DNA from: Paeniroseomonas aquatica
Lineage (GTDB): Bacteria > Pseudomonadota > Alphaproteobacteria > Acetobacterales > Acetobacteraceae
NCBI RefSeq assembly: GCF_030409335.1
Contig: NZ_JAUFPN010000191.1
Coordinates: 78,153-142,152, forward strand
Reading direction: 5' to 3'
DNA: 64,000 nucleotides
In this document: one piece after another, positions 45,295 through 54,229 of the stretch
Layout: each line of letters starts with the position of its first letter
Position numbering within the stretch: the first letter of the stretch is position 1
Notes under the pieces: generated by a model
Told to the model about the DNA's origin: nothing
Seen by the model: only the letters and a program-made list of their open reading frames with translations
Database searches by the model: none
Position numbers and translations under genes: made by a program

Positions 45295-46203
45295 TCAGGC
45301 GGCCTTCAGCCAGAGCTGCTGGAATGCAGGGTCGAATATCCGCTCCGCCATCACCTGGCAGCGCAGCATGAGGCGATGCTCGTCCGGCCCGTAGTCGGGG
45401 ATGGCATTGTGCAGGGTGCCCAAGTGATCCCAGATCAGCACGTCGCCGACCGACCAGCGATGCGCGTGCTGGTACTTCGGCTGCAGCTGGTGGGCAAACA
45501 GGAACTCCAGTATGCGGGCGCTCTCGGCCGCGTCCAGCTCGTTGATCCGCTCGGCATAGCCGGGGTTGCAGTAGAGCACGCGACGGCCGGTGATCGGGTG
45601 GCGGAGGAAGACCGGATGCACCGCCGGCGGCCGTGCCGCCCGCTGCGCCGCGGTCAGCGGCGGCCGGCTGCTGCCGGGCCGCGTGCGCATCCGCTCCCAG
45701 AAGATGTTGAAGTCATGCGTCGCGGTCATCCCGTCCAGCCGCTGCTGCACCTCGGCCGGAAGGTCGTCGTAGGCGGCGTGCATGTTGGCGAAGAGCGTAT
45801 CGCCCAGCGGCCGGCCGTCCCGCATCGGCACCTCGACGGCATGGAGCACGTTCACGAAGCCGCGCGTCGCGGTATAGGTCATGTCGGTGTGCCAGTCCTG
45901 CCCTGCATCGGCCAGGCCGATCGGCGCGCCGTCGCGGCGGATGTTCGAAAGGATGCCCACCTCCGGCACCTCCGGGTCGCGGAAGCGGTCGGCGACGCCG
46001 GTCTGGATCGGGCCGAAGCGCAGGGAGAAGTCCCGCAGCGCCCGCGCCCCGATCCGCTGCCGGGGGATCCGCAGCACCCCATGCTGGCCAAGGGCCTGTA
46101 GCAGCAGCGCGAAATCCGCGTCCGCGAGCGGCTGCGCGAGGTCCAGCCCCTCCACATCGGCGCCGAGGATTCCGCCGGTCGGCACGATGCTTGGCATGGT
46201 CAC
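45295..46203 (-). CDS. TauD/TfdA family Fe(II)/2-oxoglutarate dioxygenase
   Basis: A 302-residue dioxygenase. The iron ligands are in WHTDMTY and the distal histidine in HLGTLHNA; the 2-oxoglutarate-binding arginine is probably in DEHRLMLR. Family members hydroxylate taurine, 2,4-D and other acids. It is the first gene of a leftward catabolic operon and diverges from hyuB. ATG at 46203 or 46197 are both possible. Confidence 0.92.
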   Translation of the reverse strand: MTMPSIVPTGGILGADVEGLDLAQPLADADFALLLQALGQHGVLRIPRQRIGARALRDFSLRFGPIQTGVADRFRDPEVPEVGILSNIRRDGAPIGLADAGQDWHTDMTYTATRGFVNVLHAVEVPMRDGRPLGDTLFANMHAAYDDLPAEVQQRLDGMTATHDFNIFWERMRTRPGSSRPPLTAAQRAARPPAVHPVFLRHPITGRRVLYCNPGYAERINELDAAESARILEFLFAHQLQPKYQHAHRWSVGDVLIWDHLGTLHNAIPDYGPDEHRLMLRCQVMAERIFDPAFQQLWLKAA

Positions 46204-46288
46204 GGTCCCATGATGAGGTCGGCGGGCCGGAGCAGGACCCCGGCACGGCGGTGATCATGCCAAGCACGGCGCAGCCCGCCAAGGGGAA

Positions 46289-46304
46289 GGGCATGGCCAT
46301 GCCC
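46289..46304. promoter_or_regulatory. 16-bp perfect palindrome between divergent catabolic operons
   Basis: GGGCATGGCCATGCCC is a perfect palindrome about 86 bases from the dioxygenase start and 109 bases from the hyuB start. It lies in the only long gap of the island and could be an operator for a dimeric regulator. No regulator gene is adjacent. Confidence 0.4.
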
Positions 46305-46412
46305 GCAGCCGGAGGCGGCCATGGGCCGGACCGCGCCGTCGATCACGCCCCGCCACCTTGCCCGGCCCTTCCCCCCGCCCTACCGTTCCGCATCTGCGAA
46401 GGGGATGCGCGC

Positions 46413-48068
46413 ATGACCGAGGACGGATTGGACCAGGACGAGGGCTTCGATCCGATCACGCTGGAGATCCTCTGGAGCCGGCTGATCTCCATCGCCGACG
46501 AGGCCGCGGCTGCCCTGCTGCGCACCGCCTTCTCCACCATCGTCCGGGAGTCGAACGACTTCGCCTGCGTGCTGATGGACCGCAACGGCGACAGCATCTC
46601 GGAGAATACCGGCGGCATCGCCAGCTTCTCCTGCATCCTGCCGAAGACGACCAAGCACTTCCTGGCCAAATTCCCGGCCGAGAGCTGGCGCCCCGGCGAT
46701 TGCGTCATCACCAACGACCCCTGGCTGGCGACCGGCCACCTGCCGGACATCACCGCGGTCACCCCCATCTTCCATGCCGGCGCGCTGGTCGGCTTCGCGG
46801 GGTCCATCGCGCATAGCCCGGATGTCGGCGGCAGCCTCTGGTCGGCGGATTGCCGGGAGGTCTTCGAGGAGGGCGTCCGCATCCCGCCGATGCGGCTGAT
46901 CCGCGAGGGCGTGCGGAACGAGGCGCTGCTGGAGCTGTTCCTGAACAACGTCCGGGTGCCCAATCAGGTGCTGGGCGACCTCGAGGCGCAGATCACCGCC
47001 AACGAGGTTTGCGCCGCCCGGGTCACCGAATTCCTCGAGGATGCGAAGCTGGCCGACCTCCAGGCGCTCGGCCGCGCGCTGCATGCCCGGGCCGACCGCG
47101 CCATGCGCCAGGCGATCGCCGCCCTGCCCGACGGCCGCTGGTCCGCGACCATCGAGGCGGATGGCTTCGACGAGCATGTCACCACCATCGCCGTCACCGT
47201 GACGGTCACCGGCGACTCCATGCTGCTCGACTTCGCCGGCTCCAGCCCGCAGATCGACCGCGGCATCAATTGCGTCATGAACTACACCCACGCCTATGCG
47301 GTCTATCCGGTGAAATGCGCGCTCGATCCCTTCACCCCGCGCAACGAGGGCAGCTACCGCGCCATCGAGGTCAGGGCGCCCGAGGGCAGCATCCTCAACC
47401 CGCGCTTCCCCGCCCCGGTCAGCGCCCGGCAGCTCACCGGCCATCTGCTGGCGGGCGCCATCTACCAGGCGATGAGCCCGGTCATCCCCGGCCAGGTCAT
47501 CGCCGAATGCGGCGGCGCGCCGACCATGCGGGCGCTGTTCTCGGGCCTCGACCGGCAGGGCGACCGCTTCAGCCAGGTGCTGTTTGCCTCGGGCGGCATG
47601 GGCGCAAGCCCGCACCGCGACGGGCTGGCGACCACCGCCTTCCCGACCAATGCCGGCGCCGGCAGCATCGAGGCCTTCGAGAGCGTCGCGCCCCTGGTGG
47701 TCTGGGCCAAGCAGCTGCGGCCGGACAGCGGCGGCGCCGGGCAGTTCCGCGGCGGGCTGGGGCAGGAGGCGGTGATCGAGGTGCGTTCCCCGGCGCCGCT
47801 GCGGCTCTCGCTGCTGTCGGACCGGCGGGAGCATCCGGCCCAGGGGGTGCTCGGCGGCGGGCCGGGCGGCGCGGCGGAGATCGTGATGAGCGACGGCACA
47901 AGGCCGCATCCAAAGTCGCGTACCACCATCGACCCGGGGACGCGGCTGGTCATGCGCTATGCCGGTGGTGGCGGCTATGGACCCGCATCCGCGCGCGACC
48001 CGGCGGCGCTGGCGGCCGATCTGCGGGATGGCTACATCACCGATGCCTCGCCCTATGGGGGGCGCTGA
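46413..48068 (+). CDS. Hydantoinase B/oxoprolinase family subunit (HyuB)
   Basis: A 551-residue subunit of an ATP-dependent amidohydrolase or acetone-carboxylase-like enzyme. FDPITLEILWSRLISIADEA and NDPWLATGHLPDITAVTPIF are typical, as is the GGGGYG near the C-terminus. The start MTEDGLDQDE follows GGGGATG context; longer starts run into the divergent promoter region. It is one base from hyuA. Confidence 0.93.
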   Translation: MTEDGLDQDEGFDPITLEILWSRLISIADEAAAALLRTAFSTIVRESNDFACVLMDRNGDSISENTGGIASFSCILPKTTKHFLAKFPAESWRPGDCVITNDPWLATGHLPDITAVTPIFHAGALVGFAGSIAHSPDVGGSLWSADCREVFEEGVRIPPMRLIREGVRNEALLELFLNNVRVPNQVLGDLEAQITANEVCAARVTEFLEDAKLADLQALGRALHARADRAMRQAIAALPDGRWSATIEADGFDEHVTTIAVTVTVTGDSMLLDFAGSSPQIDRGINCVMNYTHAYAVYPVKCALDPFTPRNEGSYRAIEVRAPEGSILNPRFPAPVSARQLTGHLLAGAIYQAMSPVIPGQVIAECGGAPTMRALFSGLDRQGDRFSQVLFASGGMGASPHRDGLATTAFPTNAGAGSIEAFESVAPLVVWAKQLRPDSGGAGQFRGGLGQEAVIEVRSPAPLRLSLLSDRREHPAQGVLGGGPGGAAEIVMSDGTRPHPKSRTTIDPGTRLVMRYAGGGGYGPASARDPAALAADLRDGYITDASPYGGR

Positions 48069-48069
48069 G

Positions 48070-50163
48070 ATGCCCGGCACGGCACGCATCGGCGTCGACG
48101 TCGGGGGCACCTTCACCGACCTGGTGCTGCATGATCCGCAGCGCGATGCGGTCCACACCGGCAAGCTGCTCACCACGCCGGACGATCCTTCCCGCGCCAT
48201 CATCGAGGGCACGCAGCGCATCCTGCGCGAGGCGGGGCTGACGCCGGCTGACCTGCACAGCATCGTCCATGGCACGACCCTGGTGACGAATACCGTCATC
48301 GAGCGGACCGGTGCCAAGGTCGGGCTGCTGACCACCGCGGGCTTCCGGGACTCCATCGAGATCGGGCGCGAGATCCGCTACGACCTCTACGACCTCTTCC
48401 TCGAGGCGCCGCCGACCCTGGTGCCGCGCCACCTCCGCCGCGAGATCCCCGGCCGGCTGGATGCCGATGGCGTCGAGCTGCTGGCGCTGGACGAGATCGC
48501 CGTGGCGCGGGAAGTCACCGATCTGGTCGAGGGTGAGCGGATCGAGGCGCTGGCCATCGGCTTCCTGCACAGCTACCGCGACCCGCGGCATGAGCGGCGC
48601 GCGGGGGAGATCGTCCGCGCCTTGTATCCCAGGCTGGCGCTGACGCTCTCGGCCGAGGTTGCGCCGGAGATCCGCGAATACGAGCGCAGTTCGACTGCCT
48701 GCGCCAATGCCTATGTCCAGCCACGCATGCGCCGCTACCTCGACAAGCTGGAGGCGGACCTCGCCGGCATCGGCTTCGAGGGGCGGCTCTATGTCATGCT
48801 GTCGGGCGGCGGCATCGCCGCGGTGCGGGAGGCGAAGGAGTTCCCGATCCGGCTGATCGAAAGCGGCCCGGCCGCCGGCGCGATGGCCGCGGCCTTCATC
48901 GCCAAACTGGCCGGGCTCGACCGCGTGGTCTCCTACGACATGGGCGGCACCACGGCGAAGATGTGCCTGGTCGAGGATGGCGCGCCGGACCATAAATTCG
49001 ACTTCGAAGCCGGTCGCCTCCGCCGCTTCGTCAAGGGCAGCGGGCTGCCGCTGAAGGTCTCGGTCGTCGACATGATCGAGATCGGCGCCGGGGGCGGCTC
49101 CATCGCCCGGATCGAGCCGGGCTCGGGGCTGATGAAGGTCGGCCCGCGCAGCGCCGGCGCCATGCCGGGCCCGGTCTGCTACGGGCGCGGCGGGACCGAG
49201 CCCTGCGTGACCGATGCCGACCTGCTGCTCGGCCGGCTGGATGCGGCCTATTTCCTCGGCGGCGAGATGGCGCTCGACCCCGACCGGGTCCGCCGCGCCT
49301 TCGCCGAGGGGGTCGCCGAGACCTTGAAGCTCAGCCCGGTCGATGCGGCGCTCGGCGTGCAGCGAATCGTCGATGAGACCATGGCGGCGGCGACCCGGAT
49401 GCATCTGGCCGAGAAGGGCCGCGACCCCCGGGACTATACGCTGATCGCCTTCGGCGGGGCCGGGCCGGTGCATGCCTGGAACCTGGCGCGGCTGCTGAAG
49501 ATCAGGCGCATCCTGGTGCCGCTCGGCGCCGGGGTCGCCTCGGCGCTCGGCTTCCTGGTGGCGCCGCCGGCGACCGACATGGTGCGCAGCCATGTCGGGC
49601 GGCTCGGCCGGCTGGACTGGTCGGTGGTGAACGGGTTGTTCGCCGAGATGGCCGAGGCGGGCCGCGCCCTGCTGGCGGAGGCCGGGGCCGATCCAACGAC
49701 CATCATCCTCAGGCCGAGCGCCGACATGCGCCACGTAGGCCAGGGCTTCGAGATCTCGGTCCCGCTGCCCGGCATCTCACTGAGCGACGCCGATATCCCG
49801 GCAACCCGCGAAAGCTTCTTCGACAGCTACCGCACCCGCTTCGGCCGCGTGGTCGAGGACCAGCCGATCGAGGCGCTGTCCTGGCGCCTCGCCTGCGCCG
49901 CGCCGGGCCAGGATATCCGCATCCGCCTCGGCGGCACCGCGGCGCCGGCGAGCGGCGAGCCGACGCCGCGCGGCGCGCGGCCCGTCACCTTCGAAGGTCA
50001 TGGCGCCCTGCCCTGCTCGGTCTATGACCGCTACGCGCTGCGGCCGGGCATGCGATTCGCCGGGCCGGCCCTGGTCGAGGAGCGGGAATCCACCTGCGTC
50101 ATCGGCCCGGCGACCCAGGTCTCGGTGGATGGCGATCTCAACCTCGTGCTGGAGGCGGCGTGA
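48070..50163 (+). CDS. Hydantoinase A/oxoprolinase family subunit (HyuA)
   Basis: A 697-residue ATPase subunit of the ASKHA fold. RIGVDVGGTFTDLVL is the N-terminal phosphate loop, followed by VHGTTLVTNTVIER and DMGGTTAKMCL. With HyuB it would hydrolyse a cyclic amide such as a hydantoin or 5-oxoproline, or carboxylate a ketone; the substrate is not evident. The stop overlaps the next gene. Confidence 0.93.
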   Translation: MPGTARIGVDVGGTFTDLVLHDPQRDAVHTGKLLTTPDDPSRAIIEGTQRILREAGLTPADLHSIVHGTTLVTNTVIERTGAKVGLLTTAGFRDSIEIGREIRYDLYDLFLEAPPTLVPRHLRREIPGRLDADGVELLALDEIAVAREVTDLVEGERIEALAIGFLHSYRDPRHERRAGEIVRALYPRLALTLSAEVAPEIREYERSSTACANAYVQPRMRRYLDKLEADLAGIGFEGRLYVMLSGGGIAAVREAKEFPIRLIESGPAAGAMAAAFIAKLAGLDRVVSYDMGGTTAKMCLVEDGAPDHKFDFEAGRLRRFVKGSGLPLKVSVVDMIEIGAGGGSIARIEPGSGLMKVGPRSAGAMPGPVCYGRGGTEPCVTDADLLLGRLDAAYFLGGEMALDPDRVRRAFAEGVAETLKLSPVDAALGVQRIVDETMAAATRMHLAEKGRDPRDYTLIAFGGAGPVHAWNLARLLKIRRILVPLGAGVASALGFLVAPPATDMVRSHVGRLGRLDWSVVNGLFAEMAEAGRALLAEAGADPTTIILRPSADMRHVGQGFEISVPLPGISLSDADIPATRESFFDSYRTRFGRVVEDQPIEALSWRLACAAPGQDIRIRLGGTAAPASGEPTPRGARPVTFEGHGALPCSVYDRYALRPGMRFAGPALVEERESTCVIGPATQVSVDGDLNLVLEAA

Positions 50164-51134
50164 TGCGGCGCCGGGGCCTGTTGTTCGGCCTGGCCGCGGC
50201 GCCGGGCCTCGCGCCGGCCCAGGCGGGAGCCCAAGCCTATCCGGACCGGCCGGTGACGGTGGTCAATCCCTGGCCGGCCGGGGGGTCCTCGGACAGCGTC
50301 GCGCGGATCTTGATGCAGCGGATGTCGGCCGACCTGGGCCAGCCCTTCGTGGTGGAGAACCGGCCCGGGGCGACCGGGACGCTCGGGCATAATTACGTCG
50401 CCCGGTCGCGGCCGGATGGCACCACGCTGCTGCTCGGCACCAACAGCACCTATGCCATCGCACCGCATCTGACGGCGAGCCTCCCCTATGACAACGCGGC
50501 CGCCTTCACCGGCATTTCCCTGATCGCCAGCAGCCCGCAGATCCTCTGCGTCCATCCCGACGTGCCGGCGCGGAACCTGGCGGAATTCCTCGCCCTGGCG
50601 AGGGCCCGGCCCGATGCCTTCAGCTTCGGCACCTCCGGCATCGGCGGCACCAGCCACCTGGCGACCGAGATGCTGATGGGCATGGCCGGCTTCTCCATGG
50701 TGCACGTCCCCTATCGCGGCGGTGGCCCGGCCGCCCAGGCGCTGCTGGCCGGGGAGACCAGGGTCACCTTCATCGACCTCATCACCGCCCTGCCCTTCAT
50801 CGCTGGCGGCCAGGTACGGGCCCTCGGCACCTCCACCCTGCGCCGCGCCGCCCTGGCGCCGGAGGTGCCGACCATCGCCGAGGCCGGGCTGCCCGGCTTC
50901 GACTCCTCGACCGACTTCGCCCTCCTCGCCCCGGCCGGCACGCCCGACGCGGTGGTGCGCCAGCTGGCCGCGGCCAGCGCCGCCGCGCTGCGGGCGCCGG
51001 AGGTGAAGGCGAAGCTCGAGGCCGCCGGCATCACCATCCTGGCCGAGGGGCCGGAGCAGTGGCCGGGCTACTTCGCCCGGGAGAACGCCAAATGGGGCGG
51101 CATCATCAGGGCGCGCAGCATCCGCGTGCCCTGA
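50163..51134 (+). CDS. TctC/Bug family periplasmic binding protein
   Basis: A 323-residue extracytoplasmic binding protein with a signal peptide (cut near AGAQA), VNPWPAGGSSDSVARILMQRM in the N-lobe and HVPYRGGGPAAQALLAGETRV. It is co-translated with hyuA (TGATG) and presumably binds the substrate of HyuAB. Confidence 0.92.
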   Translation: MRRRGLLFGLAAAPGLAPAQAGAQAYPDRPVTVVNPWPAGGSSDSVARILMQRMSADLGQPFVVENRPGATGTLGHNYVARSRPDGTTLLLGTNSTYAIAPHLTASLPYDNAAAFTGISLIASSPQILCVHPDVPARNLAEFLALARARPDAFSFGTSGIGGTSHLATEMLMGMAGFSMVHVPYRGGGPAAQALLAGETRVTFIDLITALPFIAGGQVRALGTSTLRRAALAPEVPTIAEAGLPGFDSSTDFALLAPAGTPDAVVRQLAAASAAALRAPEVKAKLEAAGITILAEGPEQWPGYFARENAKWGGIIRARSIRVP

Positions 51135-51137
51135 GGC

Positions 51138-51869
51138 TCAGTGGAAGGCCGAGCCGCCGTCCACGGTATAGGCGGCGCCGGTGACGTAGCTGGCCTCGCT
51201 GCTGGTCAGGAACAGCACCAGGTTGGCCACCTCCTCGGCGGTGCCGAAGCGGCGCATGGCATAGCGGGCGAGGATCGCCGCCTCGTCCGCATCGGCGATG
51301 GTGGGGGCCAGCATCGGCGTGGCGATGGCGCCAGGGCAGATGGCGTTGACCCGGATGTTCTCCGCCGCCAGATCGAGCGCGAGGGTCCGGGTCAGCATGA
51401 TCAGCCCGCCCTTGGAGGCGCCATAGGCGCTGTAGTTGGGCCGCGGCACCAGCCCCGCCGCCGAGGCCAGGTTGACGATGCTGCCGCCGCCCGCCGCCCG
51501 CAGATGCGCCAGGGCGGCGCTGCAGACATGGAAGGGCCCGTCGAGGTTGACCGCCATCACGCTGCGCCACAGCGCCGCGGTGGTCTCGCTGAAATGCGCC
51601 AGGCGGCTGATGCCGGCGGCATTGACCACCGCATCCAGCCCGCCGAGCGCCGCCGCCGCCGCCGCGACGGCGGGCGCCACCGAGGCCGGATCCGCGACAT
51701 CGACCGGCAGGCCGCCCACCCCGAGTTCCGACGCCGCCCGGGCCAGCGCGGCCTCGTCCCGGTCCAGCAGCACCACCTGTGCCCCTTCCCGCAGGAAGAC
51801 CCGCGCGCTGGCCAGTCCGATGCCGGAGGCGCCCCCGGTGATCACCGCCCGTCGTCCCTGCAGGCGCAT
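51138..51869 (-). CDS. Short-chain dehydrogenase/reductase
   Basis: A 243-residue classical SDR. The cofactor motif is TGGASGIG, the catalytic Tyr and Lys are in YSAYGASK, and NAAG and the PG motif (AICPGAIATPM) are present. LLDRD after the second strand favours NAD(H). It is convergent with the Bug gene, 3 bases apart. Confidence 0.93.
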   Translation of the reverse strand: MRLQGRRAVITGGASGIGLASARVFLREGAQVVLLDRDEAALARAASELGVGGLPVDVADPASVAPAVAAAAAALGGLDAVVNAAGISRLAHFSETTAALWRSVMAVNLDGPFHVCSAALAHLRAAGGGSIVNLASAAGLVPRPNYSAYGASKGGLIMLTRTLALDLAAENIRVNAICPGAIATPMLAPTIADADEAAILARYAMRRFGTAEEVANLVLFLTSSEASYVTGAAYTVDGGSAFH

Positions 51870-51937
51870 CCCGCCCTCCCCCGCTGTCAGGGCAGGCTCG
51901 CGCGCGCGACGGTGGGCGGCAAGCCGCCGCAGGCCGA

Positions 51938-52354
51938 TCAGTCGTCGCGGTGGACCCGCTCCATGCGCTCATGCCGCTCCTGCGCCTCGATCGACAGGGT
52001 GGCGATGGGCCGCGCCTCCAGCCGGCGGAGGCCGATCGGCTCGCCGGTCTCCTCGCAGTAGCCGTAGGTCCCGTTCTCGATCCGCTCGAGCGCCTGGTCG
52101 ATCTTGGAGGCCAGCTTGCGGGCCCGGTCGCGGGTGCGCAGCTCGAGCGCCCGGTCGGTCTCGACGCTGGCCCGGTCGGTCAGGTCGGCTTCGCTGATGC
52201 CGCCGGCGGACAGGCTCGCCAGGGTATCGCCGGCCTCCCGCAACAGGTCATGTCGCCAGCGTCGGAGCTTCTGGCGAAAATATTCCTGTTGCTGCGCATT
52301 CATGAATTCTTCGTCGTCCGTGGGACGATAGTCGGGCGGCAGGGTGATGAGCAT
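51938..52354 (-). CDS. dksA: RNA polymerase-binding transcription factor DksA
   Basis: A 138-residue ppGpp cofactor of RNA polymerase. The coiled coil (about residues 20-95) with DLTDRASVETDRALELRTRDRARKL is typical. The zinc site is reduced to one cysteine (YCEETGEPIGL); the other three positions are non-Cys, as in many alphaproteobacterial forms. It lies downstream of fliX on the same strand. Confidence 0.93.
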   Translation of the reverse strand: MLITLPPDYRPTDDEEFMNAQQQEYFRQKLRRWRHDLLREAGDTLASLSAGGISEADLTDRASVETDRALELRTRDRARKLASKIDQALERIENGTYGYCEETGEPIGLRRLEARPIATLSIEAQERHERMERVHRDD

Positions 52355-52487
52355 TGTTTGGACGGCCCCAATTCCGCCGGAAACCGGGGCCCACCGCCCT
52401 GGCACCGAAGGCGGCCGGACCATACTCGTAGGCCGGCGTCCGCGCCAAGGGGTAGCGGCAACGCATTTTGGCGATAAAGCGCCGCAT

Positions 52488-52913
52488 TCATCCAAGCGTC
52501 GCCGGGTTGCCGCGGTTTCGTCGTGCCAATTCGATCCTGGCCCTGAGCGCCACCGCCCGAACGACCTCCTGAAGCCTAGGATCGGCCCCCTCCTCGCCGG
52601 CCTCCAGTGCGGCCAGCCGCGCCAGCCGACCCGGATCCCCGCCGCCCCCGGCCAGCAGGTCGGACTGCAGCCCGGCCAGCTCCTCGAGCAGATCCTCGGC
52701 GCGCCGCTGCGCCGCGGCATCACGCTCGGCCCCGCTGCCGGATTCCTGCAGGGCCAGCAGGCTGAGCCCCGGCGCGGCCACCCCGGCGGCGGCGGCCACC
52801 TCGGCAGCGGCGGCGCCGGCCTCGGCCTGCACCCGGAAGGCCTGGCCCCGGCGGGGGGCGCCACGCGCCGGGACCGCGCCTCCCGCCCCCGCAATCCTGC
52901 CGATACCCTGCAT
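52488..52913 (-). CDS. fliX: Flagellar assembly regulator FliX
   Basis: A 141-residue protein. The C-terminal two thirds (AEDLLEELAGLQSDLLAGG, and RLQEVVRAVALRARIELAR) match FliX, which in Caulobacter couples flagellar assembly to the sigma-54 activator FlbD. Position divergent from flgI, as in Caulobacter, reinforces the call. FlbD is not in the window. Confidence 0.85.
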   Translation of the reverse strand: MQGIGRIAGAGGAVPARGAPRRGQAFRVQAEAGAAAAEVAAAAGVAAPGLSLLALQESGSGAERDAAAQRRAEDLLEELAGLQSDLLAGGGGDPGRLARLAALEAGEEGADPRLQEVVRAVALRARIELARRNRGNPATLG

Positions 52914-52973
52914 GATCTGCCTCCTGTTCCGCCCGGTCCCGGCAAGCCCTGCCGGCCCGGAGCCGGATTGTCG

Positions 52974-52988
52974 TGGCATGGGCGTTGC
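52974..52988 (+). promoter_or_regulatory. Sigma-54 promoter of flgI operon
   Basis: TGGCATGGGCGTTGC matches TGGCAY-N5-TTGC with exact GG-N10-GC spacing. The transcription start would be near 52999. The site rules out an ATG at 52973 as the flgI start. It faces away from fliX. Confidence 0.85.
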
Positions 52989-53056
52989 TGCTGCCCGGCA
53001 TGGGCCTCGTCGGACCCGATGCGGGAAAAGCCCGCCTTCACGATACGGAGCGCAGC

Positions 53057-54229
53057 GTGGCGGAAATTGCTTTCGCAAGGCCGAAGACGGCCCGCCGGTC
53101 CCGGGCACTGCCCGCGGCCTGCCGGTGCCTGATCCTCGGACTGCTGGCCGTGGCCGCCCTGGCCTGCGGCCCCGGCGGGGCGGCGGCGCAGTCGGTCCGC
53201 ATCAAGGACATCGCCGATGTCGAGGGGGTGCGCGACAACCAGCTGGTCGGCTACGGGCTGGTGGTCGGCCTGGCCGGCACCGGGGACAGGCTGCGGACCG
53301 CGATCTTCACCCGCCAGTCCCTCATCGGCATGCTCGAACGCCTCGGGGTGAACACCCGCGACAACGAGGCGCGGCTGGACACCCGCAACGTCGCCGCGGT
53401 CATGGTCACCGCCAACCTGCCGGCCTTCGCCCGCCCCGGCAGCCGCATCGACATCGCCGTCTCGGCGCTCGGCGATGCCAGCAACCTCCAGGGCGGCACC
53501 CTGCTGGTCACCCCGCTGCTCGGCGCGGACGGGGAGGTCTACGCGGTGGCCCAGGGCGCCGTCGCCACCGGTGCGGTCGCCGCCCGCGGGGCCGGGGCCA
53601 GCGTGCAGCGCGGGGTCCCGACCAGCGCCCGCATCTCCTCGGGCGCCATCGTCGAGCGCGAGGTGCCCTACGCCCTGACCGGCCGCCCCACCATCCGCCT
53701 GTCGCTGCGCAACCCCGACCTCACCACCGCCCGCCGCATCGCCGCCGCGATCAACCGCGATACCGGCGGCAGCGCGGCCACCGCGACCGACCCGCGCACC
53801 GTGGTGCTGGCCATGGCCGGGCGGGAGCCGGTCGGCTTCCTCGCCGAGATCGAGCAGCTCCGGGTCGAGCCCGACCAGGTCGCCCGGGTGGTCATCGAGG
53901 AAGCCTCGGGGACCATCGTCATGGGCTCGAATGTCCGGGTCTCCACCGTCGCCATCGCCCAGGGCAACCTGACCATCCGCATCACCGAAACCCCCCAGGT
54001 CAGCCAGCCCAATGCGCTCGGCCAGGGGGAGACCGTGCAGGTCCCGCGGACCGGCATCGAGGTGGACGACCAGGCGGAGCGCCGCGTCGGCGTGCTGCGC
54101 GGCGGGGTCTCCCTGCAGGAGCTGGTGCGCGGCCTCAATGCGCTGGGCGTCGGCCCGCGCGACCTGATCTCCATCCTGCAGTCGATCAAGGCGGCCGGGG
54201 CCTTGCAGGCCGAGATGGAGCTGCGCTGA
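53057..54229 (+). CDS. flgI: Flagellar P-ring protein FlgI
   Basis: A 390-residue periplasmic P-ring subunit with a long signal peptide ending GGAAAQS. VRIKDIADVEGVRDNQLVGYGLVVGLAGTGD is the classic start of mature FlgI. GTG at 53057 is chosen: GGAG lies 8 bases upstream, and ATGs at 52973 and 53000 fall in the sigma-54 promoter or at its start site. It is followed by flgJ with a one-base overlap. Confidence 0.96.
   Translation: MAEIAFARPKTARRSRALPAACRCLILGLLAVAALACGPGGAAAQSVRIKDIADVEGVRDNQLVGYGLVVGLAGTGDRLRTAIFTRQSLIGMLERLGVNTRDNEARLDTRNVAAVMVTANLPAFARPGSRIDIAVSALGDASNLQGGTLLVTPLLGADGEVYAVAQGAVATGAVAARGAGASVQRGVPTSARISSGAIVEREVPYALTGRPTIRLSLRNPDLTTARRIAAAINRDTGGSAATATDPRTVVLAMAGREPVGFLAEIEQLRVEPDQVARVVIEEASGTIVMGSNVRVSTVAIAQGNLTIRITETPQVSQPNALGQGETVQVPRTGIEVDDQAERRVGVLRGGVSLQELVRGLNALGVGPRDLISILQSIKAAGALQAEMELR

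Noticed and set aside
52973..53056. ATG starts at 52973 and 53000 for flgI
   Set aside because: The first lies in the sigma-54 promoter and the second at its predicted start site; GTG at 53057 has a good ribosome site and gives a proper signal peptide.
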